Below are positions 53,561 through 63,467 of a DNA stretch of 64,000 bases, one piece after another. The stretch's first letter is position 1, and each line of letters starts with the position of its first letter. The position numbers and the translations under genes are program-made. The stretch is from Euborellia annulipes (Eukaryota > Arthropoda > Insecta > Dermaptera > Anisolabididae), in assembly GCA_023213315.1 (NCBI GenBank), contig JAKCPI010001751.1, positions 1-64,000 on the forward strand, written 5' to 3'. Below the pieces are notes generated by a model, which did no database searches, had not been told where the DNA came from, and saw only the letters and a list, made by a program, of their open reading frames with translations.

Positions 53561-54365
53561 AGTGCATTAAGACTTATCTTTAGGAAACTTCGAATACTAG
53601 TACTTTACTGATGTACTTTTTTAGTTTTTTCCAATTTTCTCGAAATTTACTTTAACGATTTATTTAAAATTTTAAATATATACTATAAACGGTATACAAA
53701 ACAAATCGCGTTAGGACTTATCTTTAGGAAACTTCGAATACTAGTACTTTACTGATGTTCTTTTTTAGTTTTTTCAAATTTTTCCAATATTCCTTTTGAA
53801 GATTTCTTTGAAAAATCAAATATTTACTATTTTCACTAATAAAAGCAAAGTGCGTTAGGACTCATTTTTAGAAAATTTTGAATACTAGTACTTTACTGAT
53901 GTACTTTTAAGTTTTTTCAATTTCTTCCAATATTCCCTTTGACGATTTCTTTGAAATTTCAAATATCTACTATTTCCGTTATAAAAACAAAGTGCGTTAT
54001 GATTTATCTTTAGAAAACTTCGAATGCTAGTACTTTACTGATGTACTATTTTAGTTTTTTTCAAATTTTTCCAATATTCCTTTTGAAGATTTCTTTGAAA
54101 TTTCAAATATCTACTATTTTCATTAATAAAAACAAAGTGCGTTAGGACTCATTTTTAGAAAACTTCGAATACTAGTACTTTACTGATGTACTTATTCAGT
54201 TTTTTCCAATTTTTTTGAAATTCGCTTTAACGATTTATTTAAAATTTTAAATATATACTATAAACCGTAATCAAAACAAATTCCGTTTTATCACCTCTTT
54301 GGAAAAGTTCAAATACTAAAACTTTATTGATGTACTTTTTTAGTTTTTTCCAATTTTCTCAAAAA
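53561..54365 (-). repeat. ~144-bp satellite derived from R1
   Basis: ACTAGTACTTTACTGATGTA occurs near 53597, 53741 (variant), 53885, 54027 (variant) and 54171, with a degenerate copy at 54316. Units continue with TTTTTTAGTTTTTTCCAATT and (A/T)AACGATTT. The same words occur once in each R1 copy (10708, 30574, and inverted at 25100), so an internal slice of R1 was amplified in tandem. Confidence 0.85.
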
Positions 54366-54955
54366 AAAGACCCCGATGTCCAGCTCGGTCATCCCGGAAT
54401 TTTATTTTATACCACCTTAACCTCTAGTTAATTCAGGAAAAAAATTTAAACCCCAGAGGATAATCATGATGTGTGTAATAACCGAAACGTTATATAAAAC
54501 CAGATGATTGATGACATAAATAAAAACATTTAGAAATTAATTATGTCTTCTACTTTTTTTTTCTTGCTCTTTGAGAAAAAAAAATTGGCTAAATAAATGA
54601 GGCATGAAGAGAGGCGTGTAATTGTTTTAGTCTTAGGGCAACGAATATCTCTCTCTCTTTCTCATAAAAAAAAAGGAAAGAATTTATTTAATTAATAAAG
54701 AAAAAATATTTTTAATATATAGGAGAGTATAAAAAGTAGGTAGCCATTTTTTTGACAGCAAGATAATTTATTGCATACATAAAAGGTTCGAGTTATTAAT
54801 ATAACAACAACTCGTCTAAGATGTAGAGAGAAAAGAAGCCTACCTGCTTAATATAGAAAAAGGAGAAAGGAGGCCGAAGGGGTAGGGTGGAGGGGGAAAC
54901 AGAGAGCTATATAATAAATAATATATATCTTTGAAAAGAAAAAAATCACTCAACC
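54366..54955. other. AT-rich DNA, no gene seen
   Basis: ATAACCGAAACGTTATATAA (54477-54496) looks like a hammerhead 3' half. G/A-rich text at 54860-54905. Confidence 0.4.
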
Positions 54956-55135
54956 GTAGGCTCTAGTTGAAACATTTATTTCAATAAAACTAAAAGCTGT
55001 TTTGTTTCCAAATATAAACGTTTCAAACGTATTTGGACACTTACAAATACTTCATTTACACCAAATGTCGAAATACGTGGAAATACATCACCTTGTGTTT
55101 TATCTAATTAAATCAATATTCCAACTGTTAGTAGT
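54956..55135. repeat. Decayed hammerhead unit
   Basis: CAACCGTAGGCTCTAGTTGA, ACACCAAATGTCGAAATACG and ATCACCTTGTGTTTTATCTA; block order as in complete units, ribozyme core lost. Confidence 0.65.
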
Positions 55136-55489
55136 TAAAATTTAAACACAAATTTACAACAAAATGAATGAATAACATTTATACGATTTTTTTTTTATAG
55201 TAATTGTGCCTTGAACCCTGGATTGTCTACTTATCCGGGCCATCAGTGTGTTTCCTTTTGCACACACGACCACAGTTCATAGTCGAAGGTTACCAATTTA
55301 AATTTTAATTCTTTTTAATTATTTTTTTTTTTTTTACAATCTAAATTAATAAAATTTATTTTTTTTTGACACAAATATACAAAAATCTCCTATAACAAAT
55401 AGAATTTATGGAACATATTTGAAGAATCATAATAATTGTGTTTTGGGTGTTTTTTAATTTGCCCTTTCGGCTAATGATGTCATTTATGG

Positions 55490-55645
55490 TGGAGTGTGCT
55501 GGGATTTTTGAACAATTCAGACTGCGGAATTAATTATATTTTATTGTAAGTACCGATAATTACCGTACCCATCCGAAGATTCGCCGCGGTTGGCATGGCT
55601 TAACCACAGCGATTGTTGCTCTTCTCCAGGCTCCCGGATGTTTTA
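55490..55645 (+). repeat. Dispersed repeat D, copy 1
   Basis: About 150 bp matching 56255-56405: GGTGGAGTGTGCTGGGAT, TTTGAACAATTCAGAC, TGCGGAATTA, GTACCGATAATTACCG, CCCATCCGAAGAT, CGGTTGGCATGGCTTAACCA and CGATTGTTGCTCTT. Partial relatives with GTGCTTGGCATGGCTTAACA lie at 58910 and 59160. Confidence 0.8.
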
Positions 55646-55737
55646 GTAGTTGATCCTAAACAAAAAAAATCTTGTTAACGATTTAAAGATTTCAGGCTGA
55701 AGATGATGGGTGAAAAAACCTTTGAATGATTCTAACT

Positions 55738-55880
55738 GAGCCCTTGGGTGAGTGGTAGAGTTTCTGCCTCTTATGCTAGGGGTCATCCCGTGATAAAAAT
55801 TTATTTCAATCGAAATGGCCGTAATAAATAGAGAAGTGGTCTAGATGGCCTTCAATGCCGAAAAAGACTTTAAAATAAAA
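55738..55880 (+). mobile_element. tRNA-derived SINE, divergent copy
   Basis: GCCCTTGGGTGAGTGGTAGA resembles a tRNA start with A box (TGGGTGAGTGG). ATGCTAGGGGTCATCCCG occupies the B-box region but lacks GGTTCGA. The body GAAGTGGTCTAGATGGCCTT and CAATGCCGAAAAAGACTT matches the other SINE copies. Confidence 0.6.
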
Positions 55881-56104
55881 AAAACTAACTGGCGCATTTA
55901 TATCGCCTAATCAACCTATACAAACAATTTTTCTACTTAAAAAGAACTTATAAAACCTTCACATTTCACAAATCAATTGCATTATACAGTCAAGGCCTCA
56001 AGTGTACTGATGTACTCTCGAGAATGGAATATAGAGCTTAGTCAACCAAAATAATAAATAAATTTCTTGAGTAGAATGGTTGTATATATTTAATTCGAAG
56101 AAAA

Positions 56105-56165
56105 GGACGAGAGATTGCAGCCAGGCGAACGACGTTTCGCACTCATCTTCATGGCAAGTAAAATT
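56105..56165 (-). ncRNA. Hammerhead-like remnant
   Basis: Minus strand: CATGAAGA, T, GAGTGC, GAAACGTCGTTCGCC. C3-U4 is altered and helix II is nearly gone, so inactivity is expected. Confidence 0.3.
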
Positions 56166-56254
56166 GTCAGAAATTAATACAAGTTATGTTTATACATAAT
56201 TTTAAAATCGAGAATATGTAACAATAATTTTTAAACAATCAAAAACCTTATGGT

Positions 56255-56405
56255 GGAGGGTGCTGGGATCTTTGAACAATTCAGACCGCGGAATTACGTA
56301 ATTATATTTTATTGTGATAAGTACCGATAATTACCGGACCCATCCGAAGATCCGCGGTTGGCATGGCTTAACCAAAACGATTGTTGCTCTTTTCCCGGAT
56401 GAATA
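56255..56405 (+). repeat. Dispersed repeat D, copy 2
   Basis: See 55490-55645; the two are about 90% alike with small indels and in the same orientation, 760 bp apart. Confidence 0.8.
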
Positions 56406-57290
56406 GCAAGTGAATAAATAGCTAATCTTTTTTTTTTTTAATACATTTTGGTGGCCTAAGCTCTAGCTTTCGACCATTTCATTTGAATTAATAAATTGAT
56501 ACATATCATTTTAGTTTTAATAATGGTTAAATAAATTTATTTTTTTTTTCTTTAATTTTAAATTACGTTTCAAAAATATATATATAAAAAAAAAAACACC
56601 CGTTAGTAAATTTTTACAAAACCTGTTCAATTAAATTTGTTCTCCACGTGTTTGTCATAAAATTAAAAAAAAAAAAAAAAAAAAAAAAGTGGAAAAACAT
56701 TTTTCTTATGATGATAGTTAAGTGGAGGGGGGAGGGTAAATGGGTGGGGATAAAAGAGGGGATGAAAGACCTTAAAGGTAAAAGTTTAACACACGCAAGT
56801 CTCTCTTGAAAATTGACCGTCAGTCACTCAGTCACACCCGTTTTTTTGATAGTCATCAACAAGAGAGAGAGAGAGAAAGAGGGCATTGCCCCACCCCTCC
56901 AAATTCCCCCCCTCCATTCTCTCTCTCTCCCAATTCCATGACCCAAGTCACCGAGCATTTCACACCCGTCTGGTCACACACACACACACACACATACACA
57001 TATACACGCCTAAATCTCTCTTTCCTTTGGCTTAATGACAAGGAACCTTATCGGTTAAGCTTATCATTACAGCCTTAAACACACACACACACACACAAGT
57101 ATATATACTCTAACTATTGGCTTTATTTGCTCTAAGACCGTTAAAGAAAAAAAAATAATTTTTTTTTTCCATTAAAAAAGATGTCGAGGATTTCGGCCCG
57201 CGACTAAATATTCAATGAAAGAAAAAAAAATATTTTTTTTTAATGGTTAATATCAATTTAACTAATATTAAATGAAACACTAGTGTTTAT
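56406..57290. other. Simple repeats, no gene seen
   Basis: GA run (56862-56880), CT run, (CA)n runs at 56977-56992 and 57081-57098, and A run (56668-56690). The open frames over 56806-57078 are built from these repeats. Confidence 0.6.
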
Positions 57291-57415
57291 TGGTGAAAAA
57301 TAATACACTTTATACGTATTTCGACATTATTGACATATTGGTAAAAGATGTCGAAAACATATTACTTAGTGTATAAATTAATTAATATCAACATATTATT
57401 ATTAAATATAATGCC
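57291..57415. repeat. Decayed hammerhead unit
   Basis: ACTTTATACGTATTTCGACA with an inverted AAGATGTCGAAAACATATTA; core lost. Confidence 0.6.
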
Positions 57416-57797
57416 TACGGTCGAGAGTTGAATTATTATTATTTTTTTTAAATAATTTCTTTAAGAGGAAAGATTTATTTCATGTATTATTAACCAAGGC
57501 TTTAGGGGTGAGTGGTAACAATAAAAGACGCTTTATTGTAATGAATATGTAAATTGTAAAATAAAATAAATGTATTTTCCAGGCCTCAAGATGGTGGATC
57601 AATCTACAGAAACTGTTGCTAGTCAGTCACTAGTCTGAAAATAAAGCCAAGAACAATAGGGCGTCTTAATAATACAATAAATCTTCCCTCTTGAAGAAAA
57701 TAAAAAAAATAAATTTAATTGATATAAATTTTCACGATTATCATTATTAGAAATAAAAAACCTGTTTTGGTAAAGACTTTCTTAATGACTTTTCACC
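57416..57797. other. AT-rich DNA, no gene seen
   Basis: Moderate-GC stretch 57580-57670 without coding signal. Confidence 0.4.
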
Positions 57798-57838
57798 AGC
57801 TCTGAGGATGGTTCAAACACGTAACCGAAACGTCAGCT
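57798..57838 (+). ncRNA. Hammerhead ribozyme motif, single copy
   Basis: Helix I AGCT (57798-57801) with AGCT (57835-57838). Core CTGAGGA (57802-57808), T57809, helix II GGTT (57810-57813) with AACC (57823-57826), GAAA (57827-57830), CGTC (57831-57834). No inverted partner is visible nearby. All invariant core bases are present. Confidence 0.7.
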
Positions 57839-58325
57839 GTGTGAATTAAACGAATAACCTCTCATTTCTACCCTCTTATTTATATAGGGCTATGCCTAAT
57901 TCTATTTATATAACTTTTTTTTTCTTTTTATGTTTATGTTAAAATGTTAATAAAAGAAAATTTCATTTCATTAAAATAAAAAAATTATAATAATTATTAT
58001 TATCTATTATATCTAAATTTTTTTTTTTTTTTTTTACGAAAAAAAAAACAAATAAAATTATTATTCAAAGTACTGTGTATATTTTAAATTTATTATACTC
58101 ATTTAAACTTGTTGAATGTATTTAATGCTAATTTAATAATCTTATAAAAAAAAAAAAAAAAAATAGAGAGAGAGAGAAAAAGAAAACGACGTCATGATAT
58201 TTTAATTTTAATTTTTTTTTATTTTAATTTTAATATTATTTATGATTAAATGGTGAAATAATTTATATTTAGTCATTTTTATTTAGAAAAAGTTGGGTAA
58301 ATTAAAAATTAAAAAAAAAAAAAAA
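57839..58325. other. AT-rich DNA, no gene seen
   Basis: Homopolymers and a short GA run (58166-58178). Confidence 0.45.
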
Positions 58326-58700
58326 ATTATTGGTATAAAAACACTTGATAAGTATTTCGACACTAGTGTATGTGTGTCATCTCCAGAAATACAAATACTG
58401 TCGTAAACAAAAAAAAAAAAATGACAAATGCATCTGATTTAAATTTCAAGTATGTAATTCACTTCCGATGATGACACATATGGTGTCGAAATACGTATAA
58501 AGTGTTAATGTTAAATAAATAAATCATTGAAACCAAAACCTTGTGTATCATACTTGAATTTAATTCTCTTATTAAAGCCTAATGTTTCAACTAGAGCCAA
58601 CGGTTACCAGTTTAAAATTAACTAAATTTCAACTTGTAACCGTTGAAACATGATAAATTAAAATTAAAAAAACACAAGGTGAAATGTTTCAATATATTAT
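58326..58700. repeat. Hammerhead units, two, partly decayed
   Basis: Minus copy at 58344-58390: CTGGAGA (A6 to G), T, GACAC/GTGTC, GAAA, TACTTATC, AAGTG. Plus copy at 58460-58505: CCGATGA (U4 to C), T, GACAC/GTGTC, GAAA, TACGTATA, AAGTG. The 3' tail, AAAACCTTGTG, GAATTTAATTCTC, TTTCAACTAGAGCCAACGGT and TACCAGTTTAAAATTA, matches the arm and tail of the 13949-14235 element. Confidence 0.75.
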
Positions 58701-58971
58701 TTTATTTACCATTTTGTTAATTCCCTTTTTGGCTTCTGATGTCATTTAGGATTTTAGTTTATTATTATTTATTAATTATAAAATTGGGAGACGTTCCACA
58801 CGCTTGTTTTGGGAATCATCCGTGTATTATACAGTATACATACGCGCATGCGCCCCACCTGCAGCAGGTAGATAAGTTTTCTAAGCGCATATAGAACAAT
58901 CCGAAATCCAGCCGTGCTTGGCATTGCTTAACAGCACCTCTGATTGATAAATATTTCGACACTAGAACCCC

Positions 58972-59046
58972 CTTAGTGTAGTGTAGGGATTAGCGTGCGG
59001 GGCCTTTGGTACCAAGGGTCACGGGTTCGCATCCCGTCTCAGACAA
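58972..59046 (+). mobile_element. tRNA-like SINE head
   Basis: TAGTGTAGTGTAGGGATTAG (A-box region) is followed by TACCAAGGGTCACGGGTTCG and CATCCCGTCTC (B box GGTTCGCATCC). The body is absent. A full functional tRNA cloverleaf is not apparent. Confidence 0.55.
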
Positions 59047-59109
59047 TTTAAATTGAATTTGCATTAAAGCTACTTCTGAATTATTTCAACTTGAAATCGT
59101 TGAAACATA

Positions 59110-59335
59110 TTATGGGGACGTTCCTCGCGCGGGTTTTTCAAACCATCCAACATTTAGCCGTGCTTGGCATGGCTTAACAGCAACAATCTTGGTAGCTGTT
59201 GCTCTTTTCCGTTGCCAACTCTTCTAATCACTTGATAGGTATTTCGACAGTTTAGGTATCACTTCTGACACACCAAGTGTCGAAATACGTACCAAGTGTT
59301 TATATAATGAAACATATCACCTAATTCAGTAGTTC
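59110..59335. repeat. Repeat D fragment and decayed double hammerhead unit
   Basis: GACGTTCCTCGCGCGG and GCCGTGCTTGGCATGGCTTA, then CTTGATAGGTATTTCGACAG facing AAGTGTCGAAATACGTACCA and AAGTGTTTATATAATGAAAC. The plus copy has lost part of the core after CTTCTGA. Confidence 0.65.
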
Positions 59336-59544
59336 GAATTAAATAAACTAATTATTAGTCTACTGTTTAAAAAAAAACGCGCCTTTCAACAAAATATATT
59401 AAAATGACTCCTTTAATTACAGAAAAATTTTATATTTACTAACACAATTAATAAATTTAAATATTTTCTTTTCCCGCCTAATAGTCTAAAATCAATGGTT
59501 TGAAAATTTTCAAAACTAATGCTTAAATATACTAATTGTCCTCG

Positions 59545-59643
59545 GGCTTGTGTGTATGGGTTTAGCATGTTGGTCTTGTATACCAAGGGTCGCGGGTTCG
59601 AATCTCAGGGAGTCAGATGAATATACATATGCCATTTAGACCC

Positions 59644-59682
<39 letters not shown>

Positions 59683-59791
59683 TAATCAACGGTTAACGAC
59701 AAGTCTTAAATGGCCTGAGTTACCGAAAAGACTGTGTGAATAAGTGTGTAAGTGTGGGAGTGAATGAGAAAAAAGTGTGTTTAAAAAAAAA
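59545..59791 (+). mobile_element. tRNA-derived SINE, complete copy
   Basis: A box-like TGTGTATGGGTTTAGCATGT, TACCAAGGGTCGCGGGTTCG, with B box GGTTCGAATCT (59595-59605). The body contains an expanded AT run (59647-59677), TCTTAAATGGCCTGAGTTAC, CGAAAAGACTGTGTGAAT, GAGTGAATGAGAAAAAAGTG and an A tail. Same family as 41471-41652 (inverted). Confidence 0.8.
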
Positions 59792-60536
59792 TTATATATT
59801 TACTAATTGTTAACAATTTTAGAAATTTTAAATGAATTTTCCTAACCTAACTTCCATCTGATTATATATTGTATAAAAAAAAAGCCCATAAAATTTCGTC
59901 AAGTAGTTTCAGAATTTATGAATTTTCAAAATTTTATTAATTAAATCTCACAAATATTATTTTATACTTTCTGATATATATTAAATTTTAATATTTAGTA
60001 AATAATTGTTTAATTAGAATTTTTCTTTGTGCGAGTTTTCATTTAAAAATTGAGACTATTAATTTGAGTATAAAAATAATAGTCAAATTAAGTCGGAGAA
60101 ACTACAAGGATTTTTTAGACAGCTTAATTTTGATAAGAATTACATTAATGCTAAAATTAAGTATGAAATAATATAAAAATATATAAACAAGTAAAACTAC
60201 TACCACTTTATCGTATCAAATTATTTAAAAAAAAAAAAACAAAAAAAAAGAATTCGTGATAAATAAATGAATATTGCCTTGGAATTTCTTCATTTTTAAC
60301 AAAGATAATATCTAAATTGTTTCAATTTAAAGGTCATTTAGCCAATGTTAATTTCTCTCTATTTTTCTTTAAATTTATATTTGTAAAAATTAAAAAGTTT
60401 TTCTTTTTTTTTTTTTAGTTTTAATACTAATCTTAAAAGATAATCTTTTTTTTTCTATTTTTGAGCTAGGTATTTTTAAATTTAAATATATTTTTATAAA
60501 ATGAAAAGTGATTTTGACTCTCGTGTTGCTATTAAA
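59792..60536. other. AT-rich DNA with Helitron-type motif
   Basis: GCCCATAAAATTTCGTCAAG (59884-59903) and AATTAAATCTCACAAATATT are dispersed motif copies. No gene. Confidence 0.45.
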
Positions 60537-61358
60537 AAAAAAGCCCATAAAAATTCGACGATTAGTTTCAGAGTTTATGTTTTAAAAATTTTAATAATTA
60601 AATCTTACAATTATTATTTTATAATTCATGATATGTATACCAAAATTAAAAATTTTAATGAGGACTTTAATTAATTAGTTATAATTAAATTGTGAGATTT
60701 AATTAATTTATTAAAATTAAATTTCTAATTTTGTCGATTAGGTGTGACAAGTTAATGTTATTGTCTTATTTTCTTTAAATTTAAACTGCTTACCGTTTTT
60801 GTTTATTTTAGTTTACAGATGTTTCACTTCTGATGATGGCTTTTTTGGTGGTCGAAACTGAGATAAAGCACTAAAACATATTATTGAAAATTATTATTTT
60901 TTAATAACACATACAGGTGGTATAATTATAACAAATAAATAAATTTCAATAATATGTTTTAGTGCTTTATCTCAGTTTCGACCACCAAAAAGCCATCATC
61001 AGAAGTGAAACATCTGTAAACTAAAATAAACAATTTAAAATAATTTTTAGACTGAATCCACCAATTCACCTAATAAAATTATTGTTTCAACTAAAGCCAA
61101 CGGTAAGCAGTTTAAATTTAAAGAAAATAAGACAATAACATTAACTTGTCACACCTAATAGACAAAGTTAGAAATTTAATTAAATAATTAAATCTCACAA
61201 TTTAATTACAATTAATTAATTAAAGTCCTCATTAAATTTTTCTAATTTTGGTATACATATCATGAATTATCAAATAATAATTGTGAGATTTAATTATTAA
61301 AATTTTTAAAACATAAACTCTGAAATTAATCCTCGAATTTTTATGGGCTTTTTTTGGG
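60537..61358. mobile_element. Large foldback (~820 bp) around two hammerheads
   Basis: The outer arms (60537-60800 and 61090-61358) share GCCCATAAAAATTCGA, TTTCAGAGTTTATG, AATCTCACAATTATTATT, AATTAAATTGTGAGATTTAA and GACAAGTTAATGTTATTGTC. The inner arms (60808-60890 and 60942-61032) share TTACAGATGTTTCACTTCTG and the ribozyme. The right side has an extra ~65 bp including TTTCAACTAAAGCCAACGG, the hammerhead-unit tail block. No target duplication was found. Confidence 0.8.
60826..60875 (+). ncRNA. Hammerhead-like motif (divergent helix III)
   Basis: CTGATGA (60830-60836), T, GGCT against GGTC (two wobbles), GAAA (60854-60857), then CTGAGATA and AAG. Helix I CTT/AAG is 3 bp. The expected helix III does not form, so activity is doubtful. 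A mirror copy is on the minus strand with CTGATGA at 60996-61002. Confidence 0.5.
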
Positions 61359-61397
61359 GAACCAGAGAGGCAGGCCGAAGGCGAGCTGAGCGGCTAG
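61359..61397 (+). mobile_element. Helitron-like 3' terminus
   Basis: GGCAGGCCGAAGGCGAGCTG (GCCGAAGGC hairpin with the same GAA loop), then AGCGG and CTAG (61394-61397) followed by T. Adjacent to the foldback, which may be the interior of this Helitron. Confidence 0.5.
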
Positions 61398-61597
61398 TAC
61401 TATTCTATTACAATATCTATCATTTTTTTTTTTTAACATTTTTCTTTTCCCTTCATGGTGGTTTCACTAAAAAAAAAAGTCAAGAAGAAGGAACGCTAGA
61501 AAAATCAAGAGAACTAGGAGAGTGAAAAATAAAAAAAATAAAAAAAAAACGACCAAGCAACCTGGCAACGTTGCCTAGCATTCCAAAAGATTTTTTT

Positions 61598-61634
<37 letters not shown>

Positions 61635-62106
61635 AAGAGAAGGGTTAAAAAAAGAGCCAAGCTTTTAAGAGTGGAACAAAAAAATCACGGAAAGAAGAAA
61701 ATTCTAGAGAGAGAAAAAAAAAAAAAAAAGATGTGATAAGAATGAATCATAATAAATATGAGAATTGTTTATATAAACATCTCTCCGTTGATGTGGAAAT
61801 GATTCATTTAGGCGTGTATTTCCTTTATATTAATAAGAAAATTATGTTTCATTTCAATAAAAGAACAAAATTGTTTAAGAGGTTATTTACACCTATATAT
61901 ATATATATATATATTTATATACGATCTACATCCCCTAGATCCTGTGCAAGAAAGAAATTAACTCATTTATTTTTTTCAATGACTAATTAAGAATTGAAAT
62001 CTCACAATTATTATTCTATAATTAATTATAAATATTTAATTTTAATTGTTAGTATTTTAAAATTAATTAAATAGGTAAAGATTATAAATTAGTAATGGAA
62101 TGAATA
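61398..62106. other. AT-rich DNA with CT and AT runs
   Basis: (CT)n at 61602-61630, A runs, an AT run (61896-61912) and a dispersed AATCTCACAATTATTATTCT motif (62000). No gene. Confidence 0.5.
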
Positions 62107-62114
62107 CCTCTACT

Positions 62115-62481
62115 CAGTAGCGTAGCCAGGATTTCTGCTTGGGGGGGGGGGCCCAAAAGTTTTATGAACCCCCCCCCCCCCCCCCCTTCACCAAGAAACT
62201 TAAAGTGGAGAAATTTTTTTTAGATTAATATAATAATTATAAATAAAAAACAAATAAAAAAAATTTTTTTTTCTTGAAATAAAAAATAATTTTAATACAA
62301 AATTCGTAAATATTAAAGATTTTTTCAATTATTTATAAGTTTTTTGTTAGATTTTAGAATTTATGAGAGTTAATAAAATATTTATTTAAAAATTCATTAG
62401 GGAAAACAATAGGTATTTTTTTGTTTTGGAGAAGGCTTTGGGGGGGGGGGGGGCCGGCCCCTAGCCCTGAATACGCCACTG
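62115..62481. mobile_element. hAT-type MITE, 367 bp
   Basis: The ends CAGTAGCGTAGCCAGG and CCCTGAATACGCCACTG are imperfect inverted repeats. CCTCTACT flanks exactly (62107-62114 and 62482-62489), an 8-bp duplication. G and C runs lie just inside both ends. Related to the 47619 MITE by the CAGTGGCGTA terminus. No transposase. Confidence 0.9.
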
Positions 62482-62536
62482 CCTCTACTCTTTTTTATAA
62501 TTTCCTATTTATTGAAACAGCTTACTCAATCGTTAG

Positions 62537-62932
62537 TGTCACTGTTTCAGCGAGATGCCGAGGGAAGTAGGACAAAAAAACATAGACAAAAAATTAAATA
62601 ATTTGCACGGAACAGTTTCGTTATAAACAAACCATTTAATGTACTTCGAACACGTTTAATAAAATAAAAAATACTTTGATATATATATGGTTTAAATATT
62701 GATGAAAATATAATAAATAAAGAGCATAAGATGCCAGTTAAAATCGCTGGTGCAGCTGTGTTGATGGCGTTCGAGACGTTGTAAGAGAGCAGTAATGGCG
62801 GCGTGGCGTCTTGTTCGTGATGCCGTTATGGTCACGTGGCGCGCAAGCTTCCTTCAATGGCCGCTAGGCGCATAGTTTTCTTTTATGGCCGTTAGGGAGC
62901 TTGAAGTATTTTGAATCGGTGAAACCGACACA
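62537..62932 (-). mobile_element. BEL/Pao 3' LTR (boundaries approximate)
   Basis: Read on the minus strand it starts TGTGTCGGTTTCACCG at 62932, directly after a purine-rich GGCGGGGAG tract, and probably ends in ACA at 62537 or 62543. It contains a CACGTG site (62833-62839) and several ATTAAA or TTTATTTATTAT words that could serve polyadenylation. The 5' LTR lies outside the window, so length and target duplication cannot be confirmed. Confidence 0.65.
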
Positions 62933-63467
62933 CTCCCCGCCGATGACGAAGTCATCTAAAACGGAGAATTTCCTGGAGCAGGAAGGAGAAAAGGATAGTA
63001 GGAAGGCGTGCGGAAAAGGTACAGAGACCTTAAGCCGGAAAATGACTAAGCCGCGTTTGGAGTCGGCGAGCATAGTCAGACGATTAGAGACGAGAGGTCT
63101 CTAATTGAGTCGTAAACCTTAGTTGGTAGGGGAAGACGCTTACCAAACTAAGAAGTACGAAAGAGGAGAGTTAATAGTGTCTCCTTGGTAAAAAATACGA
63201 TGCGCATTTGATGGCAAGTAAATCTTCAGTTAATTGCTTGATGTTGTTGGAAAAGAGCTCTTGTTTGATGAAAACAGGAGTTTGTTAGGCTCACGTTAGC
63301 CATTAAGTGCATTGCGGTTCTGTTGCATTAAGGAATGTTGTGCAGTACCAATTGTAAATTGCATTGCGGTGTCGTTAAATAAATGAAAATGTGCAGCGTC
63401 GTTGTAGATTTCAAAATGTAGAATTGCAAAAGTTGTAAATTCAGAGGATCTTGAGCGAGATGTTTAT
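62933..63467 (-). other. BEL/Pao 3' untranslated region and polypurine tract
   Basis: Lies between the stop codon and the LTR. Minus-strand GGCGGGGAG (62933-62941) is the likely polypurine tract priming plus-strand DNA. Short frames here overlap on both strands and resemble no gene. CAATGCA words recur (63310, 63362). Confidence 0.6.

Noticed and set aside
58972..59046. Genuine tRNA gene
   Set aside because: A and B boxes are recognisable but acceptor and anticodon stems do not pair well, and related heads are joined to SINE bodies elsewhere.
62864..63104. Short frames on both strands near the right end
   Set aside because: They fall in the LTR and untranslated region of the BEL/Pao element and resemble no protein family.
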